Under the pieces are notes generated by a model that made no database searches, was not told the DNA's origin, and worked only from the letters and a program-made list of their open reading frames with translations. Positions 16,574 through 25,400 of a stretch of DNA of 42,611 nucleotides are shown one piece after another (the stretch's first letter is position 1; each line of letters starts with the position of its first letter). Position numbers and translations under genes: made by a program. Origin of the DNA: Streptomyces inhibens (lineage in GTDB: Bacteria > Actinomycetota > Actinomycetes > Streptomycetales > Streptomycetaceae); the NCBI RefSeq assembly GCF_003389455.1, contig NZ_QUAC01000479.1:1-42611 (forward strand). The letters are read 5' to 3'.

Positions 16574-16682
16574 AGCGTCTCTGGCGTGGTTCACAGGGGT
16601 CAGGCAAGCTCACTCTGCCGCAGCCGGCGCTCCAGGCGCGCCACATCGGCGTCGACGATGAGCACGAGGGGGGCGCGGGCCC

Positions 16683-17804
16683 TCAGCGGCGGGACATGTA
16701 GAGGTTCAGGGCCTTGTGCAGGACCTTATTGAGCGGGTAGTCCCACTCGCCGAGGTATTCGATGGCCTCGCCGCCGGTGCCGGCTTTGAAGCGGAGCAGC
16801 CCGAGCAGGTGATTCCCCTCGTCCAGGGTGTCGGTGATGCCCCGGAAGTCGTAGACGCCCGCTCCAAGTTCGTAGGCGTCGGACATCATCCGCCACTGGA
16901 TGGCGTTGTTCGGCTGAACCTCGCGTTTCCGGCTTGTGGAGGCGCCGTAGGAGTACCAGACGTGCCGGCCGACGGTCAGCATGGTGGCGGCCGCGAGGAC
17001 CTCTCCCTCGTGATGCGCGAGGTACAGGCGCATGCGGTTCTCGTCCTCGGCCCGCAGCACGGTCCACATCCGCTGGAAGTAGGCCAGAGGCCGGGGGATG
17101 AACCGGTCCCGCTCGGCGGTCTCGACGTAGATGTCGTAGAAGACGGGCAGGTCCTCGTAGCTGCCCTGGTCCACCTTGACGCCGGCTTTCTCCGCCTTCT
17201 TGATGTTGCGGCGCCACTGCTGGTTGAAGTCCCGCTGGACATCCTCCAGCGTGCGTCCGGCGTAGGAGACCTGGAACACGTAGCGCGGCTGGCCCGCGGC
17301 GAAGCCGTCCTCGCCGCCTGGCTCTGTCTGCTGCCAGCCCATCCGCCGCAGCCGGTCGGCGATGCCGAAGGCCCGCGGCTCGTGCGCGGTGGCCTCCACG
17401 TCCCGCAGCCGCCTGGCCTGCGGGTTGGCGATCGCGGCCTTGACCGTCTCGGCACTCCAGCGGCGGGTGACGACTGGTGGCCCCATCTTCACTGAGAAGG
17501 CTCCCTGTTCCTTCAAGTACGCGAGCATGGGCTCCAGCCACTGCTCCAGATCCGGGGCGGCCCAGTCGATGACCGGTCCTTCGGGCAGATAGGCGAGGTA
17601 CCGCCTCAGCTTCGGCAACGGCCGCAGCAGCACCAGCCCGGCACCGGTGAGGTGGCCGTCCTCATCGAACCAGCCCAGGCTCTCCGCCCGCCAGTCCGGC
17701 TTCACATCCCCCCACGAGGGAACCTGCATGTGACTCACCGAGGGGCAGGCCGTGATGAAGGCCAGATGCTCCTCGCGGGTGATCGCCTTCAGGCGATAGC
17801 TCAT
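16683..17804 (-). CDS. femX: FemX-like peptidoglycan bridge aminoacyltransferase (FemABX family)
   Basis: The complete 373-residue protein begins MSYRLKAITREEHLAFI. It shows FemABX features: SHMQVPSWGDVKPDWRAESL, LRRYLAYLPEGPVIDW, FNQQWRRNIKKAEKAGVKVD, FYDIYVETAERDRFIPRPLA, WYSYGASTSRKREVQPNNAI and YDFRGITDTLDEGNHLLGLL. The family has two GNAT-like folds. It transfers an amino acid from charged tRNA to the stem peptide of the lipid-linked cell wall precursor on the inner face of the membrane. In Streptomyces, FemX adds the first glycine to the side chain lysine or diaminopimelate of the bridge. Because a housekeeping copy exists in most streptomycetes, this one in accessory DNA may be a paralogue that alters the bridge, as the related VanK does in glycopeptide resistance. 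No van genes are seen here. Confidence 0.85.
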   Translation of the reverse strand: MSYRLKAITREEHLAFITACPSVSHMQVPSWGDVKPDWRAESLGWFDEDGHLTGAGLVLLRPLPKLRRYLAYLPEGPVIDWAAPDLEQWLEPMLAYLKEQGAFSVKMGPPVVTRRWSAETVKAAIANPQARRLRDVEATAHEPRAFGIADRLRRMGWQQTEPGGEDGFAAGQPRYVFQVSYAGRTLEDVQRDFNQQWRRNIKKAEKAGVKVDQGSYEDLPVFYDIYVETAERDRFIPRPLAYFQRMWTVLRAEDENRMRLYLAHHEGEVLAAATMLTVGRHVWYSYGASTSRKREVQPNNAIQWRMMSDAYELGAGVYDFRGITDTLDEGNHLLGLLRFKAGTGGEAIEYLGEWDYPLNKVLHKALNLYMSRR

Positions 17805-17989
17805 GCGCAGTGCTCCTTTGCTCGATGCACAAACCTACTGAGCTGCTGTCAGCCGTCCGCCTCGGCCGCACACTGGTGTGGGATGCCGAGACGAGTGGAC
17901 CTTAGCCAGGGTGCTGTCATTCCTCATAACATCGAACACGGCGGAGCTGGGGTGAATCCCGAAGCCGTGAATAACTGCTGTCGGAACTG

Positions 17990-18131
17990 GGTTCTGGCAC
18001 ACATTCCGTGAAAGATCTTGCTGGCTCTCGCCAGCAGAAGGCGCGCGCGTCATGTGAGCTGCGCGGACCACGTGTCACCGGGGTCCGGTGAGGTCTGACT
18101 CAAGATCGTTCACGGAATGTGTGCCAGAACC
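17990..18131. mobile_element. 142-bp MITE-like element with 31-bp inverted ends
   Basis: GGTTCTGGCACACATTCCGT starts the left arm (17990-18020). The right arm (18101-18131) is its inverted copy, with 30 of 31 positions matching. GGAACTG stands on both sides (17983-17989 and 18132-18138), as expected for a transposition target duplication. The 80-bp centre has no reading frame of note but contains a small hairpin (GCTGG, CCAGC). The ends resemble those of ISL3-like elements in starting GGTTCT, but I cannot name the parent. Confidence 0.75.
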
Positions 18132-18411
18132 GGAACTGGCGAACAAAGCCAACCGGGACGACAGCCACACAGAAAAGGCCTTCGTTTGCAAGTTCCTCGC
18201 CGGATGGCTGCTCTTCTGGGTGCTCTGCCTCGTCGCTCTCTACCTTCTGTGGGAGCCAGCCTCCGCAGACACGCCACTCACACCGACCGCCGCCGCGCGC
18301 CCACGTCCAGATCCGCACCGGCTGCCAGACCAGCTCCAGCTCCTCGAACAACACCTTCAACGCCCCAGCCAGCGTCCGTGACGCCTTCTCCAGCTGCGGC
18401 AGCATCAAGCG

Positions 18412-18834
18412 CCGCTCCTCTTGGAAAGCCCAGCGACTTACCTGGATGGTGGCGTCGACCATGGTCCCGCCTCTGCGGCCGACGGGCAGCAGCCAGTACA
18501 GGAACTCGCCACTGCCGCCTCGCAGGTCGAGGTCGGCCAGACCGATCAGCCCAAGGGCTGCCCCTCCGTCGCCGGGAGCGATGGCTCAGATCGCGGCCTT
18601 CTCCTTCTGCCAGCGGTGCTGCCACTGGGAGATCTTCTGCCGGGCTTCGTCGACGGTCAGCTGTGCTGGGCGGTTCCAGTGCTGGATATCCGGGTCGAGG
18701 CACGACTCGGCGAGCGCCGGTGCGTCGCTCTCTTCCCAGGGGCGCAGCTGCATGTCTCTGGGAAGGGGGAAGACAGGCTGCTTGCTCTGGCTCATTAAGC
18801 CGGCGGGGACTACGGGAGGTAGGGCGTTGATCAT
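18412..18834 (-). pseudogene. GNAT acetyltransferase pseudogene (nonsense and truncation)
   Basis: Reading from ATG 18834 (or the ATG at 18795), the frame gives RDMQLRPWEESDAPALAESC, LDPDIQHWNRPAQLTVDEAR and WQHRWQKEKAAI. A TGA at 18586 then stands where the family normally has Trp. Beyond it the same frame continues with GLIGLADLDLRGGSGEFLYW, LLPVGRRGGTMVDATIQVSR and WAFQEE, all typical of RimJ/RimL-type acetyltransferases. After WAFQEE similarity stops, and the acetyl-CoA binding end is missing. The gene has therefore one nonsense codon and a 3' truncation. It lies back to back with an intact GNAT gene on the other strand, but the two are not close relatives in sequence. Confidence 0.8.
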
Positions 18835-18914
18835 CGGTCCATCAACATCTCGGTAGCTGTTTGCTGACCCGGGGCAGCTGAGGAGGGAACTATGGATCGC
18901 AGTGGGTGCGTCAC

Positions 18915-19451
18915 ATGATCGTGACGACTTCTCAGGCCTTTTTGCGAACTGCGAACCTTGACGACCTGGACGGGATCACTGATCTGCATACTCAGGCCCG
19001 CGCCACGTATTACCAGGCGGGTGGCCTGTCAGAGGTGGAGATCACATCTCCTGATGCGCGCGCTCGTCGGCGGGAGGCTTGGATGCGTTCCATCCAATCT
19101 GACGCCACGACGGTGCTGTGCGCGGTGCTAGAGCGCGAGATTGTGGGCACCTTAGCGATGGGCCCTCCCCTGGAATCTGCAGTAGATGCCGCAGCCGTCG
19201 GCCAGCTATACCAAATCCACGTCCGCCCCGGCTGCTGGGGGCAAGGTATCGGCAGCCAGCTGCACGCGGCATTCGTGCAGTTCCTTCGCGATGCGTCACT
19301 GGACACGGGACTGCTCGAAGTATGGGAGCGCAACACCCGGGCGCGAACCTTCTATACCCGGCACGGATGGAAGCCGGACGGGCACCCTCGGCCCGGTCCG
19401 TGTGACGCGAGCTACGTTCGCATGCGCCTCAACCTGGGTTCCGATTTCTAA
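18915..19451 (+). CDS. GNAT family N-acetyltransferase
   Basis: The protein of 178 residues begins MIVTTSQAFLRTANLDDLDG (a GTG at 18906 would add three residues). It has the typical order of the Gcn5 fold: an N-terminal AFLRTANLDDLDGITDLHTQ strand-helix, the central strand IVGTLAMGP, then YQIHVRPGCWGQGIGSQLHA containing the acetyl-CoA pyrophosphate loop (Q/R-x-x-G-x-G/A form, GQGIGSQL), and LEVWERNTRARTFYTRHGWK near the end. Such enzymes acetylate amino groups of small molecules or protein N-termini in the cytoplasm. The substrate is not readable. The gene looks complete and monocistronic. Confidence 0.85.
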   Translation: MIVTTSQAFLRTANLDDLDGITDLHTQARATYYQAGGLSEVEITSPDARARRREAWMRSIQSDATTVLCAVLEREIVGTLAMGPPLESAVDAAAVGQLYQIHVRPGCWGQGIGSQLHAAFVQFLRDASLDTGLLEVWERNTRARTFYTRHGWKPDGHPRPGPCDASYVRMRLNLGSDF

Positions 19452-19583
19452 AGTGTCGGGCAGCACTCCAGCTCATCAGCCACACGCTCCCGAATCTGCA
19501 CCTGCGAGATCCCGTTTCGTGGTGGACCAGCCATCCACCGTACATTGACTGACAGATGTCGAACCGGCAGTCGCCGGTGCCGG

Positions 19584-19895
19584 TCAGGAGTCGAACGTGA
19601 TGTCCAGGCCGGAGGAATAGCCCAGCCCGCCTTCGCTACCAGGCGCAAACAGCGGCCCCGAACCGGGCCAGATGGACACGGCTCGCCAGTGGAATTGGTC
19701 CTGCTGGGCCTGTTCCACCGTGAAAGTGACAGGCTGTCCGGCAGTCAGCTCACGAAAACCCTCAGCCTGGATAGCTGAGAAGTGTGCCCACACCTCGTCC
19801 GGCACGGCCGAGGAGGCAAGGACACCCCATCCCTCCTCACGGCGCCATTCGAGCACATGCCCCGCAAGCACATCGTCTGAGATCGCCTCGGACAC
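19584..19895 (-). CDS. Cold-shock-domain-like small protein
   Basis: The GTG at 19895 is chosen because an AGGGG-type site lies upstream and homologous sequence begins there. The 103-residue product has a cold-shock-like OB fold signature: GHVLEWRREEGWGVLASSAV, EVWAHFSAIQAEGFRELTAG and QPVTFTVEQAQQDQFHWRAV. The WGVL-x(n)-VWAHFSAI pattern replaces the classical FGFI-VFVHF RNA-binding motifs, so binding of single-stranded nucleic acid is plausible but altered. The C-terminal 25 residues (FAPGSEGGLGYSSGLDITFD) are an extra tail. This divergent class is common in Streptomyces. Function is unknown. Confidence 0.75.
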   Translation of the reverse strand: MSEAISDDVLAGHVLEWRREEGWGVLASSAVPDEVWAHFSAIQAEGFRELTAGQPVTFTVEQAQQDQFHWRAVSIWPGSGPLFAPGSEGGLGYSSGLDITFDS

Positions 19896-19976
19896 ATTTC
19901 CCCTGCCCCTGGTCGATGATCGCACAGAGTGAAACTGCTGGTCAGGCAGCACACGAGCGACCCAGTGCGTGGAAAC

Positions 19977-20110
19977 CTACGGTGCCGACCTGAACGACAC
20001 CGTCGCGTTCTTACAACCCGCGGCGACGACGCACAGGGCTTTGACCTCGGCACGGTCGGCGGTCAACTTCCGGCGTAGCTTTGCCGCGCCCCAGTCGGTG
20101 GCGTCGTGCC
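19977..20110 (-). pseudogene. C-terminal remnant of a secreted HNH nuclease
   Basis: About 45 residues on the minus strand read ATDWGAAKLRRKLTADRAEV followed by KALCVVAAGCKNATVSFRS. They match the C-terminus of the HNH family seen intact at 20628-21281 (STKLRWSLTVDRAERDTLRQ, LAAGCGNTDVEYE). They also match the end of the pseudogene at 6992 (EADRAEAKALRSIVVGCKSA). Nothing of the catalytic part is left. The remnant lies only 0.5 kb from the intact gene and in the opposite orientation. Confidence 0.75.
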
Positions 20111-20253
20111 CGGGGGCGTCACCGAGGAGCCGGAGCTCGGGTGCGTGCCTTCGCGCCGCCGCCGCACCGGGCGGCCTCGGGGCGCCGGCCCCCGTCCGGG
20201 TGACTTCCTCAGTCGCGACGAACTCCCGGGCGGCGAGGGGCGTCTGTCCGGCT

Positions 20254-20487
20254 ATGAAGGTCCCCGAAGAGCACCTGAGCGAGCCGGGATTGGTCGTTAT
20301 CGACGTCACTGCGGCCGACGAAGCGACCGCCACCCAGGCCGCGGCGGCGCTCGGCGGGTTGTGGCTTTCCACCGGGCCCTCCGCCCCCTGGCGCACCCCC
20401 GGCGAGCCCGGCGTCACCGTCCGCGCTTACGCCGACCTACGCTGCGCACCTCTGGCGGCCGGCGACTTCGATCCCGCCAGCGGCTGA
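20254..20487 (+). CDS. DUF6207 family protein
   Basis: The 77-residue protein reads MKVPEEHLSEPGLVVIDVTA, ADEATATQAAAALGGLWLS and PGEPGVTVRAYADLRCAPLA. The EPGLVVIDV start, the alanine-rich helix and the PGVxxRxYADLR end define the Streptomyces DUF6207 family as I know it. These are small cytoplasmic proteins without known function, often scattered in chromosome arms. The gene has no obvious operon partner. The secreted HNH nuclease follows 140 bp downstream in the same direction. Confidence 0.75.
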   Translation: MKVPEEHLSEPGLVVIDVTAADEATATQAAAALGGLWLSTGPSAPWRTPGEPGVTVRAYADLRCAPLAAGDFDPASG

Positions 20488-20627
20488 AGTCACCCCGGCG
20501 CGCGGGACGGGTGGCCGTACGCGGTCGACTGGGCATGTTTCGTTGCGCGGTATGACTTCCCACTCCCCCGAGTGACTGCCGCCGTATTCCCGGTCGGAGG
20601 GTGGCGCTACGGCGCTATCAACAGATC

Positions 20628-21281
20628 ATGATCAAGACGACTGTCCGCGCCTTCGCGGCCGTGGCCCTCGCCCTGCTGCCCCTCACCACCCTCACTGCGC
20701 CCGCGCATGCGGCTGAGACGCTCAGCCTCCACGACGGCATCGAAGCCCTCCCCCAGGCCGCCGAAGTGCGCGACGGCTACGAACGCACCAAGTTCAAGCA
20801 CTGGATCGACGAGGACAACGACGGGTGCAACACCCGGGCGGAAGTCCTCCTCGCCGAAGCCATCACCCCACCGACCGTCGGCCCGGGCTGCAAGCTCACC
20901 GGCGGGACCTGGCGCTCGTACTACGACGACACCACCGTGAACGGGCCCTCGGGCCTGGACATCGACCACATGGTCCCCTTGGCCGAAGCCTGGGACTCCG
21001 GCGCCTCCCAGTGGGCCGCCGCCCGGCGCCAGGCCTACGCCAACGACCTCGGCGCCGACCGCTCCCTGGTCGCCGTCACCGCCCGCAGCAACCGCTCCAA
21101 GGCCGACCAGGACCCCGCCCAGTGGATGCCGCCGGCCGCCGATGCCCGGTGCACGTATCTCTCCGACTGGGTCTCCACCAAGCTCCGCTGGTCGCTTACC
21201 GTCGACCGCGCCGAGCGCGACACTCTGCGCCAGCTCGCCGCCGGGTGCGGGAACACCGACGTGGAGTACGAGCGGGTGTAA
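20628..21281 (+). CDS. Secreted HNH endonuclease (DUF1524/GmrSD-type)
   Basis: ATG 20628 begins a Sec signal peptide (MIKTTVRAFAAVALALLPLT then TLTAPAHAAE, cut likely after AHA). The 217-residue protein continues with YERTKFKHWIDEDNDGCNTR and AEVLLAEAITPP. The catalytic His-Asn-His-like site is DIDHMVPLAEAWDSGA (about residue 110) and NRSKADQDPAQW (about 155-166). Family members are metal-dependent nucleases of the HNH class, and the signal peptide implies action outside the cell on DNA from lysed cells or competitors. Six cysteines (CNT, CKL, CTY, CGN and others) may form disulphides. The gene is intact, followed by a strong terminator. Two damaged relatives lie at 6992-7969 and 19977-20110. 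Confidence 0.88.
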   Translation: MIKTTVRAFAAVALALLPLTTLTAPAHAAETLSLHDGIEALPQAAEVRDGYERTKFKHWIDEDNDGCNTRAEVLLAEAITPPTVGPGCKLTGGTWRSYYDDTTVNGPSGLDIDHMVPLAEAWDSGASQWAAARRQAYANDLGADRSLVAVTARSNRSKADQDPAQWMPPAADARCTYLSDWVSTKLRWSLTVDRAERDTLRQLAAGCGNTDVEYERV

Positions 21282-21334
21282 CAACCGGAGCTGGGGGCGT
21301 CGGGTTTCGCTGTTGTGCGCGCCCTGGACGCAGC

Positions 21335-21366
21335 GGTGCGCCGCAGGCAGGATCCTGCGGCGCACC
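21335..21366. terminator. Hairpin terminator between convergent genes
   Basis: GGTGCGCCGCAGG at 21335-21347 pairs perfectly with CCTGCGGCGCACC at 21354-21366 across a six-base loop. It lies 54 bp after the HNH nuclease stop and 50 bp before the stop of the lamin-tail gene on the other strand, so it can serve both. Confidence 0.9.
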
Positions 21367-21416
21367 ATGGGTAGCCGGTCAGAGTGACCAAGCCTTACCG
21401 GCCGGGGACGGACGGG

Positions 21417-21920
21417 TTAGTGGTGGTGGCCCCCGTGACCGTAGTGCCCACCGTGGCGGCCCCAGGTCTTGGAGTCGACGATGCGGCGGTGGTCGTTGCG
21501 CAGGGTGGCGGTGTCGCCGTCGTTGTCCCAGACGTAGGCGCGGCGGTCCTGGTAGAGGTCGAAGCGGTTGTCACGGCCGATGCCGGTGTGGACACGGACT
21601 TGGCTGTGGCCGTTCAGGCGCACGTTGCCGAAGCGGTAGGTGTGCCCGGAGCGGTCGGACAGGGTCCATCCGCGCAGGTTGACCGGGAGGTGGCCGGTGT
21701 TCTTGACCGTCACATACTCCGCGTTCAGGCTCCGGTTGGAGCGGTCGTCGCGCCCGGGACTGTCGTACTGGATCGCTCCGAGAGTCACCGCAGAACGGTA
21801 GTGGTGCGGGGCCGGAGCGTGGCGGCCGTGGCCGGCCGCGGCGGCCGGGAGGACAGCGGTGGCTGCGAGAGCCGCAGAGCCGAAGACCGCGGCAGCAATA
21901 CGTGAAGCGTTACGGGACAC
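21417..21920 (-). CDS. Secreted lamin-tail-domain protein
   Basis: The GTG at 21920 has AGGGGG six bases upstream. The 167-residue protein has a Sec signal peptide (SRNASRIAAAVFGSAALAAT then AVLPAAAAG). The mature part matches the lamin tail domain: LGAIQYDSPGRDD, LNAEYVTVKNTGHLPVNLRG, WTLSDRSGHTYRFGNVRLNG, VRVHTGIGRDNRFDLY and YVWDNDGDTATLRND. It ends in a His- and Gly-rich tail (GRHGGHYGHGGHHH) that could bind metal. In bacteria this Ig-like fold is found on exported proteins, often linked to nucleases and cell envelope binding. Here it stands alone, facing the secreted HNH nuclease across a shared terminator. Confidence 0.85.
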   Translation of the reverse strand: MSRNASRIAAAVFGSAALAATAVLPAAAAGHGRHAPAPHHYRSAVTLGAIQYDSPGRDDRSNRSLNAEYVTVKNTGHLPVNLRGWTLSDRSGHTYRFGNVRLNGHSQVRVHTGIGRDNRFDLYQDRRAYVWDNDGDTATLRNDHRRIVDSKTWGRHGGHYGHGGHHH

Positions 21921-22463
21921 GAAAACCCCCTGGATACGGCGCCACGGTGGGCGCCGGAAACCGGATACCCGGCCGGTTTGACCGGGCCCCCACACAGTGA
22001 CTGCCGGTCATGTCTTGGCGGAAGAAATCCGGTTTGGTGTTACAAAACACGGACATATACACAACCACTCCACGCCAGGCGCACACTCCCCCGCGCCCGC
22101 CAGCCGCAATGCGACGCCCTGTACATGCATCCAGACGCCCCAAGGGGTTAGCAGTGGTGCACAGCTCGCGGCCACCGAAGGTCGGCGTCGGCGCGCTCGC
22201 GATGGCCGGACAAGCTGAATGGGATCACCGCCGCCAAGCCCTGCGGTAATGCTCCACTGGCGCGTTCTCGTCGCGAATACGGCTTGAAGCTGTACAACCC
22301 CACAGCGTGGTGATGGGTGTCACGTAACTCCACGAGCCGGAATGCCGGTTCCGTTCCATGGATACCGTTTCGTGGAGGTATCCAGACAAACCCACTTGCG
22401 TATACGTTCCCGCCCACAACTTCTTCATGGAATCTTCATTTTTGTGGTCGGGGGATGACGGGG
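21921..22463. other. 543-bp region upstream of the LamG/RHS locus
   Basis: I see no supported gene. The stretch 22010-22080 and again 22370-22450 is clearly richer in A and T than the surroundings and is the likely site of divergent promoters for the lamin-tail and LamG genes. A GGGGG at 22450-22454 is the ribosome binding site of the LamG gene. Confidence 0.5.
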
Positions 22464-25400
22464 ATGTCTGTCTTAGTGCGTCGAAGACGCTTTCATCGGG
22501 TGCTGTCGGCGGGGATAAGCGGGCTTCTGACGGCAGGTCTGCTGCCCGCGGTCCTCGGACCGTCCGCCTGGGCCGCGCCTCACCCGTCGGCCGTCGCCAC
22601 GGCAGACACCACGGCAGACGCGTCGGACCCTCAGGCGCCCACCGAGGACACCGCTCTGGATCAGGCCAAGCGCACCGGGCGGGAGGTCGAAGTCACTTCC
22701 TTGCGGGGGGAGGCTGCCGATGTCGTGGCCACTCCGGAGGGCAAGCTTCAGGCCCGGCAGTACCTGCGTCCGGTCCGCACCCGGGCGTCGGGGCAGTGGA
22801 AGGACATCGACACCGACCTGGCCAAGCGGAGCGACGGGACGGTGGCGCCGAAAGCAGCAGCCGTAGGCCTGGTGTTCTCGGGAGGTGGCGACAAGCCGCT
22901 GGTGACGCTTCGCAAGGTGGGGCGCGAACTGGCGCTGTCCTGGCCGGGAACGCTGCCAGCTCCGGTACTCGACGGCGCGGAGGCCACGTACCGCGACGTG
23001 CTGCCCGGCGTGGACTTGCGGATGGGTGCGCAGGCCGACGGTTTCACCCAGCTTCTGATCGTCAAGTCGGCTCAGGCTGCGGCGAGTTCGGAACTGTCGC
23101 AGCTGCGACTCAAGCTGGCGGCCGACGGTATGGACGTGAAGGAGACGGCTGCCGGCGGCTTGGAGGCGCTCGACAAGGGCGCCGGGTCGCCGGTATTCGA
23201 GGCGCCCACCCCACTGATGTGGGACTCCAGTACGGGCGGGGATGCCGCCGCAGCCCGCAAGGGCCTGAAGTCCGTCCCGACCGCCGGGAAGACCGCCCGG
23301 GCCACCGGGCGGGCGGCCGCCGCCGGCGCCGAGGGTGACGAACCGTCCGCCGGCGAGTCGGGCAAGCTCGCGCCCGTGGGCGTGGACGTCCCGGCAGGCC
23401 AGGACCAGGTCGTCCTCAAGCCCGACGCCGATGTCCTCAAGGGCAAGGACACCGTCTACCCGGTCTTCATTGACCCGCAGTGGTCCACGCCGCGGGCGAC
23501 CTCCTGGACGATGGCGTCGAAGTACTGGGCGTCCTCGCCGCAGTGGAAGTTCAACGGCGACCACGACGCCGGATTGGGCTACTGCGACTGGAATTACTGC
23601 CAGCCGAACGACACCAAGCGCCTCTTCTACCAGGTGCCGACGTCCGCCCTCGCCGGAAAGTCGATCCTGTCGGCGGAGTTCGTGGTCCGTAACACCTGGT
23701 CCGCTTCCTGCAACAAGCGGGAAGTGGAGCTGTGGCGCACCAGGCCCATCTCCACGTCGACGACCTGGAACTCGCAGAACGAGTCGGGCTTCTGGCAAAA
23801 GCAACTCGCCTCCGACAGCTTCGCGTACGGCTACGAGGGCTGTGCGGCAAAGGACGGTGAGTTCAACGTCAGGTCCGCAGTGAAGGAGGCGGCGGACAAC
23901 AGGTGGCCGACGCTGACCTTCGGGCTGAAGGCTGGAAGCGAGAGCGACGGGTACGCCTGGAAGCGGTTCTCGGACAAGGCGTATTTGCGGGTGACCTACA
24001 ACCGGCCGCCGCCGCAGGTGAAGCCGTCGCAGCTGCTGATGGAGTACGGCGGCAGCTGCAAGAAGTCCCCTGCTCCCGCCCGTATCCGCACCCGGGGGAA
24101 GGTGTATGCCAACAACGTCATCGACCCGGACCGGGACAACGTCCAGGTCCAGTTCCAGGCCAGCTGGGACGCCGGTGACGGCAAGGGCGGAATCGCGCGG
24201 TGGAAGCCGGGGCTGACGACGGCGAAGAAGTCCGGCTCGGACTTCGCCGTCAGCCTGCCCACCTCGATTCCGGCGAACAAGACGGTGAGCTGGGCGGTGC
24301 GGACCTACGACGGCGCACAGTATTCGCCGTGGTCGTTCGCCGGGTCGGCGGAGGCGTGCTACTTCGTCTACGACACACAGCAGCCCGCGGCACCCACGAT
24401 CGGCTCAGGGGACTATCCAGCCTCCGACCCGGAAAACCCGGACGACCCCTGGTACGACGGGGTGGGCCAGTACGGCACCTTCACGGTGGCGGACACGCAC
24501 CGGGACGTAAACCGCTACGTGTACGGCATCAATGGTGATCCTTCCGGTAAGAACGCAGTGACGACGGCTGGCGGCGCGGCGCGGAACATCTCCCTCCAGC
24601 CGGAGAAGCCCGGGCTGAACTTCGTGACCGTCCAGGCCTTCGACACGGCCGGCAACAACAGTGAAATACGCACCTACCGGTTCCGTGTGAAGGCCGGCCA
24701 ACCCGAGCGCGCCACCTGGCAGTTCGACGAGCGGACCGGCGCCACCGCGGCCAAGGGGTCCACCCCGGCCCGGAGCGCGGGCCTGCACGGCGGTGCCATG
24801 CCCGGTGCGGAGGGCGTGGCAGGCACCGCCGTGTCCCTCAACGGCACTGACGGCTACGCGGCCACCGACATCCCCGTCGTCGACACCTCTCGCGGCTTCT
24901 CCGTCTCGGCCTGGGTCCGCCCGAGCCAGATCCCCGACCACCCGGCGATCGTCGCCACCCAACCGGGCAACAACCGGCCGGGCTTCGAGCTGTACTACTC
25001 CTCCGACCTCAAGCGGTGGGTGTTCAACCAGTACACCTCCGACAGCCCCGACGCCGGCATTGCCCGCGCGATGGCACCCCAGCCAGGCGGCGTCACCGCG
25101 AACAGCTGGACCCACCTCGTGGGCGTCTACGACAGCACGGCCAAGGTGCTGCAGCTGTACGTCGACGGCAAGCTGGTCGGGCAGACGCCGTACGCCGACG
25201 CTTGGAACGCCCGCCGGGGCCTCCAGTTGGGCGCCGGCTCCTACGGCGGAGACCCGGGCGCGTTCTTCCCTGGAGCCCTGGACGAGGTGCAGATCTTCGA
25301 CAGGCCCGTCTCCGCTGGTGAGGTCACCCGCCTGTACGGCAAGGAGCGCATCCACGGGCCGGGCCGACCGGCCCGCGCGGTTTTCCCGCTCGACGAGCTG

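Noticed and set aside
19448..19560. Minus-strand short frame ending VRWMAGPPRNGISQVQIRER-VADELECC
   Set aside because: It could be the 3' end of a small gene, but no start with a ribosome binding site is seen and no family is recognised.
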